Below are positions 7,987 through 15,180 of a stretch of DNA of 64,000 nt, one piece after another (within the stretch, counting starts at the first letter, position 1; every line of letters begins with the position of its first letter). The notes beneath the pieces were generated by a model. The model made no database searches and was not told the DNA's origin. It saw only the letters and a list, made by a program, of their open reading frames with translations. Source of the stretch: Pseudomonas sp. PDM14 (GTDB lineage Bacteria > Pseudomonadota > Gammaproteobacteria > Pseudomonadales > Pseudomonadaceae); NCBI RefSeq assembly GCF_014851905.1, contig NZ_JACVAQ010000003.1, positions 62,001-126,000 on the forward strand, read 5' to 3'. The translations under genes and the position numbers were made by a program.

Positions 7987-9066
7987 ATGGCCCTGAATAC
8001 CGCAGAAGAACTGATCGAAGACATCCGCGCCGGCAAGATGGTCATCCTCATGGATGACGAGGACCGCGAGAACGAAGGCGACATCATCATCGCCTCCGAG
8101 TGCACCACCGCCGAACACATCAATTTCATGGCGCGCTTCGCCCGTGGCCTGATCTGCATGCCGATGAGCCGCGAGCGCTGCGAACTGCTCAAGCTGCCGC
8201 TGATGGCGCCGCGCAACGGCTCCGGCTTCGGCACCAAGTTCACCGTCTCCATCGAGGCTGCCGAAGGCGTGACCACCGGCATTTCCGCCGCCGACCGCGC
8301 GCGTACCGTGCAGGCCGCCGTGGCGCGCAATGCCGTGGCCGACGATATCGTCAGCCCCGGCCATATCTTCCCGCTGATGGCCCAGCCCGGCGGCGTGCTG
8401 GCGCGTGCCGGTCACACCGAGGCGGCCTGCGACCTGGCGCGCATGGCCGGTTTCGAGCCGAGCGGGGTGATCTGCGAAATCATGAACGACGACGGCACCA
8501 TGGCCCGTCGCCCGGAGCTGGAAGCCTTCGCCCAGCAGCACGGCCTCAAGATCGGCACCATCGCCGACCTGATCCACTACCGCCTGATCCACGAGCGCAC
8601 CGTCGAACGTATCGCCGAGCAGCCGCTGGATAGCGAGCTGGGCCAGTTCACCCTGGTCACCTACCGTGATTCGGTGGAAGAAACCGCGCACATGGCGCTG
8701 ACTCTGGGCAACATCTGCGCCGAGGAAGCGACCCTGGTGCGCGTGCACAACATGGAGCCGTTGCGCGACCTGTTCATGGTCAACCAGCCGGGCCGCTGGA
8801 GCCTGCGTGCGGCGATGAGCGAAGTGGCCAAGGCCGGCAGTGGCGTGGTGCTGCTGCTGGGCAATCCGCTCAGTGGCCCCGAGTTGCTCGCCCACCTCAA
8901 CCGCCAGCAACCGCCAAGCCCGGCGACCTACAGCACCGTGGGTGCCGGTTCGCAGATTCTGCGTGACCTCGGCGTGCGCAAGATGCGCCTGATGAGCTCG
9001 CCGATGAAGTTCAACGCGATATCCGGCTTTGACCTGGAAGTTGTAGAATACCTGCCCGCAGAGTAG
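7987..9066 (+). CDS. ribBA: RibBA-type DHBP synthase with degenerate GTP cyclohydrolase II domain
   Basis: A 359-residue protein. The N-terminal half (about 1-205) is 3,4-dihydroxy-2-butanone-4-phosphate synthase with the catalytic DDEDRENEGD motif and GVTTGISAADRA. The C-terminal half aligns with GTP cyclohydrolase II, but where active enzymes have the zinc site [20 protein letters not shown] this protein has VRVHNMEPLRDLFMVNQPG, lacking all three Cys ligands. It should therefore make only DHBP, with the true cyclohydrolase supplied by ribA at 13245. I choose the ATG at 7987 (MALNTAEELIEDI), with AAGGA about 12 bases upstream, over an ATG 18 bases earlier that has no ribosome site. Confidence 0.93.
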   Translation: MALNTAEELIEDIRAGKMVILMDDEDRENEGDIIIASECTTAEHINFMARFARGLICMPMSRERCELLKLPLMAPRNGSGFGTKFTVSIEAAEGVTTGISAADRARTVQAAVARNAVADDIVSPGHIFPLMAQPGGVLARAGHTEAACDLARMAGFEPSGVICEIMNDDGTMARRPELEAFAQQHGLKIGTIADLIHYRLIHERTVERIAEQPLDSELGQFTLVTYRDSVEETAHMALTLGNICAEEATLVRVHNMEPLRDLFMVNQPGRWSLRAAMSEVAKAGSGVVLLLGNPLSGPELLAHLNRQQPPSPATYSTVGAGSQILRDLGVRKMRLMSSPMKFNAISGFDLEVVEYLPAE

Positions 9067-9106
9067 GGCCCTGCCCAAAGACTGCTGCGCGTCGGCCGGA
9101 CGTCGT

Positions 9107-9164
9107 GGAAATGGCCTCGGGTGCTCATTTACGCCATGTAAACTCCGCTCCCTCGGCCATTTCC
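9107..9164. repeat. Nested palindrome in ribBA-ribH spacer
   Basis: Outer arms GGAAATGGCC (9107-9116) and GGCCATTTCC (9155-9164) are perfect complements. They enclose inner arms TTTAC (9128-9132) and GTAAA (9138-9142) around GCCAT. The element occupies the middle of the 217-base gap between ribBA and ribH. It resembles dispersed intergenic palindromes of Pseudomonas but I see no second copy in this window. It could form a two-tier stem-loop in the mRNA. Confidence 0.7.
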
Positions 9165-9283
9165 GCCTTGCCCGGCTCTAGCTCGCAGCCTTTGACCAGG
9201 ACCACAAGCTCCCACGTGGGCTAATTTTTCATCAACGGGACGCCGCACGGCGGCCCGGCTCTTTATACAGACTGAGACTCGCC

Positions 9284-9760
9284 ATGACCCTGAAGACCAT
9301 CGAAGGTACCTTCATTGCCCCTAAAGGCCGCTACGCCCTGGTGGTTGGCCGCTTCAACAGCTTCGTCGTCGAAAGCCTGGTCAGTGGCGCCGTCGACGCC
9401 CTGGTTCGCCATGGCGTGAGCGAAAGCGACATCGTCATCATCCGCGCACCGGGTGCCTTCGAGATTCCGCTGGTCACCCAGAAAGTCGCCCAGCGCGGCG
9501 AATACGCAGCGATCATCGCCCTCGGCGCCGTGATCCGTGGCGGTACCCCGCACTTTGAATACGTCGCAGGCGAGTGCACCAAAGGCCTGGCCCAGGTGTC
9601 CATGGAATACGGCGTGCCGGTTTCCTTCGGCGTGCTGACCGTCGATTCCATCGAACAGGCCATCGAACGTTCCGGCACCAAGGCCGGCAACAAGGGCGCC
9701 GAAGCCGCGCTTTCCGCCCTGGAAATGGTCAGTCTGCTGGCGCAGCTGGAGGCCAAGTGA
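9284..9760 (+). CDS. ribH: 6,7-dimethyl-8-ribityllumazine synthase
   Basis: A 158-residue protein starting [21 protein letters not shown]. It carries lumazine synthase landmarks: [18 protein letters not shown], the [13 protein letters not shown] segment, [19 protein letters not shown], and [26 protein letters not shown]. It condenses DHBP with the ribitylaminouracil to form lumazine, usually as a 60-mer or decamer. The nusB GTG start overlaps its stop codon. Confidence 0.97.
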   Translation: MTLKTIEGTFIAPKGRYALVVGRFNSFVVESLVSGAVDALVRHGVSESDIVIIRAPGAFEIPLVTQKVAQRGEYAAIIALGAVIRGGTPHFEYVAGECTKGLAQVSMEYGVPVSFGVLTVDSIEQAIERSGTKAGNKGAEAALSALEMVSLLAQLEAK

Positions 9761-10242
9761 GTCTGAATCACGACGACAGCCAGGACGCTCCGCAACCCAA
9801 GGCCAAGGGCAAGATCGCGACCCGTCGCGTGGCCCGCAGCCTGGGCATGCAAGCCCTGTATCAGTGGCACATGGCCGGTCAGTCGCTGAACGAGATCGAA
9901 GCGCAGTTCCGCGTCGACAACGATTTCAGCGGTGTCGACGGCGCCTACTTCCACGAAATTCTGACCGGCGTCGCCCGTCAGAAGACCGAGATCGACGAGG
10001 CCATCACCCCGCACCTGGATCGCCCGCTGGACGAGCTGGACCCGGTCGAACTGGCCATCCTGCGGCTGTCCACCTGGGAACTGTCGCAGCGTGTCGACGT
10101 GCCGTACCGCGTGGTGATCAACGAAGGCATCGAGCTGGCCAAGGTGTTTGGCGCTACCGACGGGCACAAGTTCGTCAACGGTGTGCTCGACAAGCTGGCG
10201 CCGACGCTGCGCGCCGCCGAAGTCAGCGCGCACAAGCGCTGA
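9757..10242 (+). CDS. nusB: Transcription antitermination factor NusB
   Basis: A 161-residue protein read from a GTG that overlaps the ribH stop (GTGA at 9757-9760), with GGAGG just upstream. Helical NusB features include [36 protein letters not shown] and [20 protein letters not shown] near the C-terminus. NusB with NusE binds boxA in rRNA antitermination. The ribH-nusB-thiL-pgpA order is the usual proteobacterial arrangement. Confidence 0.96.
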   Translation: MSLNHDDSQDAPQPKAKGKIATRRVARSLGMQALYQWHMAGQSLNEIEAQFRVDNDFSGVDGAYFHEILTGVARQKTEIDEAITPHLDRPLDELDPVELAILRLSTWELSQRVDVPYRVVINEGIELAKVFGATDGHKFVNGVLDKLAPTLRAAEVSAHKR

Positions 10243-10259
10243 TTGGCTGAGCTCGCGGT

Positions 10260-11225
10260 ATGGGTGAGTTCGAGCTGATTCGCCGTTTCTTCGCCGCCGC
10301 GCCCTGTGCGCAGGCGGCCGAAGGAGTGGCGCTGGGGATCGGCGACGACTGTGCCCTGCTGCAGGTGGCCGCCGGCGAACAGCTGGCGGTGTCCACCGAT
10401 ACCCTGGTCGACGGGGTGCATTTCCCCAAAAATTGCGATCCGTTTCTGCTCGGCCAGCGCGCGCTGGCGGTAGCGGCCAGCGATCTTGCCGCCATGGGCG
10501 CCACGCCCCTGGCCTTCACCCTCGCCATTACCCTGCCGCAAGCTGACGAAGCCTGGCTCGGCGCCTTTGCCGAGGGGCTGTCGACGATGGCTGCGCGCTG
10601 TGCGCTGAGCCTGGTTGGTGGTGATACCACACGCGGCCCGTTGAGCCTGACCGTCACCGTGTTCGGCGCCGTGCCCCGGGGGCAGGCGCTGACCCGTGCT
10701 GGCGCGCAGACGGGCGACCTGCTGTGCGTTGGCGGTGTGCTCGGCGATGCGGCGGGGGCCTTGCCGCTGGTGCTCGGTCAGCGCCAGGTAGCGGGCGCAG
10801 CGGCGCAGGCGTTGCTGCAACACTACTGGGCGCCATTACCGCAACTGGCGCTGGGCCAGCTTCTGCGTGGCAAGGCCACGGCGGCGCTGGATATCTCCGA
10901 CGGCCTGCTGGCCGATTGCGGGCATATCGCCAGGGCGTCCGGCATGGCGCTGCACATCGAGCGCGATCGCCTGCCGTTGTCCAGCGCTTTACGCGAAATC
11001 GCCGGTGCATCGGCACACGATTGTGCGCTGGCCGGTGGCGACGACTACGTGCTGGCGTTTACCCTGCCTGCTGCGCACTTGCCTGCGGTACAGGCCGCCT
11101 GGCCGCAGACCATGGTCATCGGCCGGGTCCTGGCCGGGCAGGGCGTACACCTGCTGGATGCGGCAGGCCATGTCATCGACCCGCCTCGCGCGGGCTATCA
11201 ACATTTTGGGAGTTCGGGTGACTGA
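10260..11225 (+). CDS. thiL: Thiamine-monophosphate kinase
   Basis: A 321-residue enzyme of the PurM/ThiL fold. MGEFELIRRFFAAAP is the family N-terminus; GIGDDCALL and STDTLVDGVHF carry the acidic metal-binding residues. SDLAAMGATPLAF, VGGDTTRGPLSLTVTVFG and DISDGLLADCGHIA follow in the expected order. It phosphorylates thiamine monophosphate to the diphosphate. The gene starts 17 bases after nusB and its last 8 bases overlap pgpA. With the TPP-controlled thiC at 40431, both ends of thiamine synthesis lie in this window. Confidence 0.96.
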   Translation: MGEFELIRRFFAAAPCAQAAEGVALGIGDDCALLQVAAGEQLAVSTDTLVDGVHFPKNCDPFLLGQRALAVAASDLAAMGATPLAFTLAITLPQADEAWLGAFAEGLSTMAARCALSLVGGDTTRGPLSLTVTVFGAVPRGQALTRAGAQTGDLLCVGGVLGDAAGALPLVLGQRQVAGAAAQALLQHYWAPLPQLALGQLLRGKATAALDISDGLLADCGHIARASGMALHIERDRLPLSSALREIAGASAHDCALAGGDDYVLAFTLPAAHLPAVQAAWPQTMVIGRVLAGQGVHLLDAAGHVIDPPRAGYQHFGSSGD

Positions 11226-11715
11226 ATCGGTAAAGGTGCAGCCAAAGGTCTGGAGCAATCCGTGGCACTTCCTGGCCTTCGGCTTCGGCTCCGGGCTGTT
11301 GCCCAAGGCGCCGGGAACCTGGGGCTCGATCGTGGCGATCCCGTTCATCCCGCTGTGGCAGATGCTGCCGGACTGGGGCTACTGGCTGATGCTCGGCCTG
11401 ACCATGCTGTTCGGCTTCTGGGTCTGTGGCCGGGTCGCCGAGGACATGGGCGTGCACGACCACGAAGGCATCGTCTGGGACGAGATGGTCGGTATGTGGA
11501 TCACCCTGTGGCTGGTGCCCGAGGGGTGGTACTGGCTGCTGGTCGGCTTCGTGGTGTTCCGCATCTTCGACATCCTCAAGCCCTGGCCGATCCGCTGGAT
11601 CGACCGGCACGTGCACGGCGGCGTCGGCATCATGCTCGATGACGTGCTGGCCGGGGTGTTCGCCTGGCTGGCGATGCAGGGCATCGTCTGGCTCAGCGTC
11701 ATCGTCTGGCCTTGA
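11218..11715 (+). CDS. pgpA: Phosphatidylglycerophosphatase A
   Basis: A 165-residue membrane protein read from a GTG (VTESVKVQPKVW) that overlaps the end of thiL by 8 bases. It has the conserved LLPKAPGTWGSIVAIP segment, the acidic DHEGIVWDEMVGMWITL and FRIFDILKPWPIRWIDRHV motifs, and four hydrophobic segments. It dephosphorylates phosphatidylglycerophosphate in the inner membrane. The coupling to thiL is conserved in many gammaproteobacteria. Confidence 0.95.
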   Translation: MTESVKVQPKVWSNPWHFLAFGFGSGLLPKAPGTWGSIVAIPFIPLWQMLPDWGYWLMLGLTMLFGFWVCGRVAEDMGVHDHEGIVWDEMVGMWITLWLVPEGWYWLLVGFVVFRIFDILKPWPIRWIDRHVHGGVGIMLDDVLAGVFAWLAMQGIVWLSVIVWP

Positions 11716-11726
11716 CGAGAACGGTA

Positions 11727-12488
11727 ATGCGCGTCTGGATCTTCTGCCTGCTGACCCTCTGCCTGCTGCCCGTTCAGGCCGCCGAGCGTTCGCCTGCGCA
11801 GATCCGCATCATCAGCGAGGTGTGGCCCGGCTACACCAACGCCGATGGCAGCGGCCTGGCCTGGGAGATCATGCGCATGATCTTCGAGCCGGCCGGGGTC
11901 AAGGTGGTGCACCGTAGCGAGACCTATACCCGCGCCGTCGGCCTGGTGCAGCGTGGCGAGGGGGATGCCTGGCTTGGCTCCTACGGTGACGAAGACTTCG
12001 AGCACACCCTCTATCCGCGTGAAACCTATGCCCTGGACCCGGTCACCGCGCTGGGCCTGGCGGACAAGCCGGTGCCGAGCCTGGCCGATATCGGCACCTA
12101 TCGCCTGGCCTGGATGCAGGGCTACGGCTACCAGCACTACCTGCCCGGCGTGCAGCGCTATCAGGAGGTGCGCACGCGCAGCGGTGTGCTCGAGATGCTC
12201 GCCCGTGACCGCGCCGACTACTACATCGACGCCCTGCCCGAGGTGCAACACGTGCTGGCACACAGCACCGAGCCGGCGCGCTATCGCATAACCGCACTGA
12301 CGGCCTTGCCGATGTACCCGGGCTTTGCCGATACGGCCTCGGGCCGGGCCCTGGCGGCGCTGTACGATCGCCGCCTCGCAGCCCTCAGCCGGGATGGCAG
12401 TCTGCGCGCGCTCTACCAGCGCTGGAACCAGCCCTACCTCTTCGATGATTACACCGAGTACAGGGAGCGTATGAATGTCTCGCCTTAA
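11727..12488 (+). CDS. Periplasmic solute-binding-like protein (SBP_bac_3 type)
   Basis: A 253-residue exported protein with signal peptide MRVWIFCLLTLCLLPVQA and a mature type-II solute-binding fold: IRIISEVWPGYTNADGSGLAWEIM, then LVQRGEGDAWLGSYGDED, and RADYYIDALPEVQ in lobe two. There is no transporter gene next to it, so it may serve a remote ABC system or act as a sensor-like binding protein. The frame opens at TTG 11712, but the ATG at 11727 gives a proper signal peptide. The last 14 bases overlap the next gene. Confidence 0.82.
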   Translation: MRVWIFCLLTLCLLPVQAAERSPAQIRIISEVWPGYTNADGSGLAWEIMRMIFEPAGVKVVHRSETYTRAVGLVQRGEGDAWLGSYGDEDFEHTLYPRETYALDPVTALGLADKPVPSLADIGTYRLAWMQGYGYQHYLPGVQRYQEVRTRSGVLEMLARDRADYYIDALPEVQHVLAHSTEPARYRITALTALPMYPGFADTASGRALAALYDRRLAALSRDGSLRALYQRWNQPYLFDDYTEYRERMNVSP

Positions 12489-13125
12489 GTTGCTGTGCGC
12501 CAGCCTGATCCTGGTTGTCAGCCCTGTGCTGCATGCCGAGACGCAGGTACAGGTGGTCGGTCTGTTCCCCAATGCCGCGGTGCTGCTGGTCGATGGCCAG
12601 CGCAAGCTGGTCAAGGTCGGCCAGACCGGTCCTGGCGGCGTGCAGGTGCTGGCGGCCGACAGCAGGAGCGCGCGCCTGCGCGTGGATGGCGTCGAGCGCA
12701 GCTACAGCCTGTCGCGCGAGTACAACCAGAACGGCATGTCCGCGCCGCAGAAGAGCCAGGTCAGCATCAACCGGGGTGTCGGCAATCACTACTGGATCGC
12801 CGGCTCCATCGAAGGCCATCCGGTGCAGTTCCTGGTCGATACCGGCGCCACCTCGGTGGCGATGAACGAAGACCAGGCGCGGCGTATCGGCATCGATTAC
12901 CGCGTCGTCGGCCTGCCGCTGGTGGCGAGTACCGCCGGCGGCAACGTCAACGGCTGGCGGATCAAGCTCGACAGCGTCAAGGTTGGCGGCCTGGAAGTGC
13001 TCGGCGTGGAAGCGGCGATCCTCGAAGGCAGCGCACCGACCGAAGTGCTGCTGGGCATGAGCTTCCTCAGCCGCGTGCGCTGGCGCGAGGAAAATGGCGT
13101 GCTGCAACTCGAATCGAAACTCTGA
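12475..13125 (+). CDS. Retropepsin-like aspartic protease, exported (clan AA, TIGR02281 type)
   Basis: A 216-residue protein with signal peptide [21 protein letters not shown], a small beta domain (about 21-85), and a single-lobe aspartic protease domain. The active-site motif is [12 protein letters not shown] (Asp near residue 122), and the family's closing motif is [13 protein letters not shown]. Single-lobe enzymes work as dimers. The start ATG at 12475 lies 4 bases after an ATG of the upstream gene in another frame, with GGGAG upstream. The substrate is unknown. A second, shorter protein of the same type is encoded at 31761. Confidence 0.88.
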   Translation: MSRLKLLCASLILVVSPVLHAETQVQVVGLFPNAAVLLVDGQRKLVKVGQTGPGGVQVLAADSRSARLRVDGVERSYSLSREYNQNGMSAPQKSQVSINRGVGNHYWIAGSIEGHPVQFLVDTGATSVAMNEDQARRIGIDYRVVGLPLVASTAGGNVNGWRIKLDSVKVGGLEVLGVEAAILEGSAPTEVLLGMSFLSRVRWREENGVLQLESKL

Positions 13126-13244
13126 GCGGCGCGAGCATCCATCGAAGCGGTCGATGCTTATCCGCCACAATTCACGCTGACCAGCCGCGAAGTGCTGCTG
13201 GTACAATGCCGGCCTTTCTGCCGATTACCCCCAGGAGCCCTCCG

Positions 13245-13856
13245 GTGTCCGTTGTCTTCGTCGCCGCCTCCAAGCTGCCAACGCCTTTCGGTGTGTTCAC
13301 CATGCACGGTTTCCTCGACCAGGACAGCGGCAAGGAACATGTGGCCCTGACCCTGGGCGACTTCAGCGACGGCGAACCCGTGCTGGGCCGCCTGCACTCC
13401 GAATGCCTGACCGGCGATGCCCTGTTCAGCCAGCGCTGCGATTGCGGCGCCCAGCTTGAAGCCGCATTGCGGGCGATCTCCGCCGAGGGCCGGGGCGTGC
13501 TCCTGTACCTGCGCCAGGAAGGTCGCGGCATCGGCCTGCTGAACAAGATCCGCGCCTACGAGCTGCAGGATGGCGGTGCCGACACCGTCGAGGCCAACGA
13601 GCGCCTGGGCTTCGCCGCCGACCAGCGCGACTACTCGATCTGCCTGCCGATGCTCGATCACCTGGGCATCCGCACCATCCGCCTGATGACCAACAACCCG
13701 CGCAAGGTCAAGGCGCTCGAAGGCTTCGGCATTCGCGTTGCCGAGCGCATGCCGCTGCAGTTCGGCCTCAACCCGCACAACAGCAAGTACCTGGCGACCA
13801 AGGCCGGCAAGCTCGGCCACATGCTCGGTGCCCAGCATCAGGAAGAAGCCGAATGA
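13245..13856 (+). CDS. ribA: GTP cyclohydrolase II
   Basis: A 203-residue enzyme for the first step of riboflavin synthesis, read from GTG 13245 with AGGAG 8 bases upstream. It has the complete zinc site ([19 protein letters not shown]), the substrate loop [19 protein letters not shown], and [19 protein letters not shown] hexamer at 13202-13207 with a weak upstream element could be its promoter. This enzyme makes up for the missing cyclohydrolase activity of the RibBA at 7987. It is not under an FMN riboswitch that I can see. Confidence 0.97.
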   Translation: MSVVFVAASKLPTPFGVFTMHGFLDQDSGKEHVALTLGDFSDGEPVLGRLHSECLTGDALFSQRCDCGAQLEAALRAISAEGRGVLLYLRQEGRGIGLLNKIRAYELQDGGADTVEANERLGFAADQRDYSICLPMLDHLGIRTIRLMTNNPRKVKALEGFGIRVAERMPLQFGLNPHNSKYLATKAGKLGHMLGAQHQEEAE

Positions 13857-14272
13857 CCCGCGCCGAGGTGCGTCGCCGACTCGCCATCGAGTGGTGGCGT
13901 CAGCTCGGCATCAGCGTCGCCCCGGTGTTCCTGTTGGGTCTGGTCTTTCGCGGTACCGAGCCGATGATGAGCGTGCTGGAAATGCCGCTGTTCATCGCCG
14001 GCATGGCCTCGATGTTCATCAGCCTGCCGCTGTTCTCCGCCTACAAGCAGGGCCTGATCGCCACCGAAAAAGCCCTCGATAGCAGCGACGAGCCGGCGGC
14101 CTGGATCGAGCTGGCGCGGCGTCGGCGCCTGGCCTTTCTCGCAGCCGGCCTGCCCGCCTGGATCGCCGCCCTGGCGCTGTTCACCGGGCTCAATGCGGTG
14201 GCGCTGTTCCTGCTCGCCCTGAGCAGCGTGGTGCTGCTGTGCCTGTACCGCATCCCACGCCAGCTCGGCTGA
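13853..14272 (+). CDS. Small integral membrane protein, unknown function
   Basis: A 139-residue protein with four predicted membrane segments: about 20-36 ([13 protein letters not shown]), 42-62 ([18 protein letters not shown]), 95-112 ([18 protein letters not shown]) and 115-134 ([18 protein letters not shown]). The loops are Arg-rich. It overlaps ribA by 4 bases and the BtuF gene by 1 base, so it is translated as part of the same unit. I do not recognise a family. Confidence 0.75.
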   Translation: MTRAEVRRRLAIEWWRQLGISVAPVFLLGLVFRGTEPMMSVLEMPLFIAGMASMFISLPLFSAYKQGLIATEKALDSSDEPAAWIELARRRRLAFLAAGLPAWIAALALFTGLNAVALFLLALSSVVLLCLYRIPRQLG

Positions 14273-15069
14273 TGCCGCGCCTGCTGCTCGCCCTGCTGCT
14301 GTGCACCTGCCTGCCGCTTTCGGCGGCGCAGCGGGTGATCAGCCTGGCGCCATCGCTCAGTGAAATCATGCTCGAACTGGACGCCGACGATTTGCTGGTC
14401 GGCGTGCTCGACGGCGGCGAGCGCCCCGCCGCGCTGCAGCATCTACCGTCGGTGGGCAGCTACGGCAAGCTGGAGCTGGAAACCCTGCTCAGCCTCAAAC
14501 CCGACCTGATCCTGCTGTGGCCCGGCAGCGTGTCGACGCAGCAGCGCGCGCAACTGGCCGGTTTCGGCATCGCACTGTATGTCGGTGAGCCGCACGATCT
14601 GCAGCAACTGGCCAGCCAGTTCGAAGACATCGGCGAGCGTATCGGTCGTCCGCAGGCTGGTCGCGAACTGGCCACGCGTTTTCGCCAGGGCCTGCAGCAC
14701 CTGCGCGAAGACTACCGCCGCGCGCCGCCTTTGCCGGTGTTCTACCAGGTCTGGCATCAGCCGCTGTACACCGTCGGTGGCCGGCAGATCATCAGCGATG
14801 CGCTGCGTGTCTGCGGTGCCGAGAATGTCTTTGCCGACCTCACGCTGCCGGCACCACAGGTTGGCATCGAGGCCGTGCTGCAGCGCGATCCGGCGGTGAT
14901 CCTCGGCGGCAGCGATGCCGAACTCGATCACTGGCAGGCCTGGCCGCAGCTCGCCGCGGTGCGGCGCAAGCAACTGCTGCGCGTGCCGGACAAGGGCCTG
15001 GAACGGCCGAGCTTCCAGATGCTCGTGGCCACCGAGAAGCTTTGCCAGTTGCTGGCCAACGCACGCTAG
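14272..15069 (+). CDS. btuF: Cobalamin-binding periplasmic protein BtuF-like
   Basis: A 265-residue class III solute-binding protein with signal peptide [19 protein letters not shown]. Mature features are RVISLAPSLSEIMLELDADD, the VGSYGKLELETLLSLKPDLILLW segment and the second-lobe VFYQVWHQPLYTVGG. These are typical of BtuF/FhuD-type proteins with a rigid linking helix. It is convergent with the cobalamin-riboswitch-controlled receptor gene, which supports vitamin B12 as ligand. No BtuC or BtuD gene is adjacent. The ATG overlaps the preceding stop (TGATG). Confidence 0.88.
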   Translation: MPRLLLALLLCTCLPLSAAQRVISLAPSLSEIMLELDADDLLVGVLDGGERPAALQHLPSVGSYGKLELETLLSLKPDLILLWPGSVSTQQRAQLAGFGIALYVGEPHDLQQLASQFEDIGERIGRPQAGRELATRFRQGLQHLREDYRRAPPLPVFYQVWHQPLYTVGGRQIISDALRVCGAENVFADLTLPAPQVGIEAVLQRDPAVILGGSDAELDHWQAWPQLAAVRRKQLLRVPDKGLERPSFQMLVATEKLCQLLANAR

Positions 15070-15136
15070 AGCACGAGACAAGCGCCTGTGTACGCAGCCT
15101 GCGCATAAGTCCGTGCTGCTCTATGCATCGCCAACG

Positions 15137-15162
15137 AAAAGGCCCCTGAACAGGGGCCTTTT
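15137..15162. terminator. Bidirectional intrinsic terminator between btuF and btuB
   Basis: AAAA, GGCCCCTG, AA, CAGGGGCC, TTTT: a perfect 8-bp GC stem, extended by A-T pairs, in the 111-base gap between convergent genes. T-runs exist on both strands, so it can stop transcription from either side. Confidence 0.93.
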
Positions 15163-15180
15163 GCCTGCGTGGCAGTTTGC

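Noticed and set aside
13171..13207. Promoter of ribA as a separate feature
   Set aside because: TACAAT is good but the upstream hexamer is weak with a 19-base spacer, so it is only mentioned with the gene.
12495..13244. N-terminal extension of RibA over the retropepsin gene
   Set aside because: Arg/Gln-rich out-of-frame reading of the protease gene; the GTG at 13245 has AGGAG and gives the family length.
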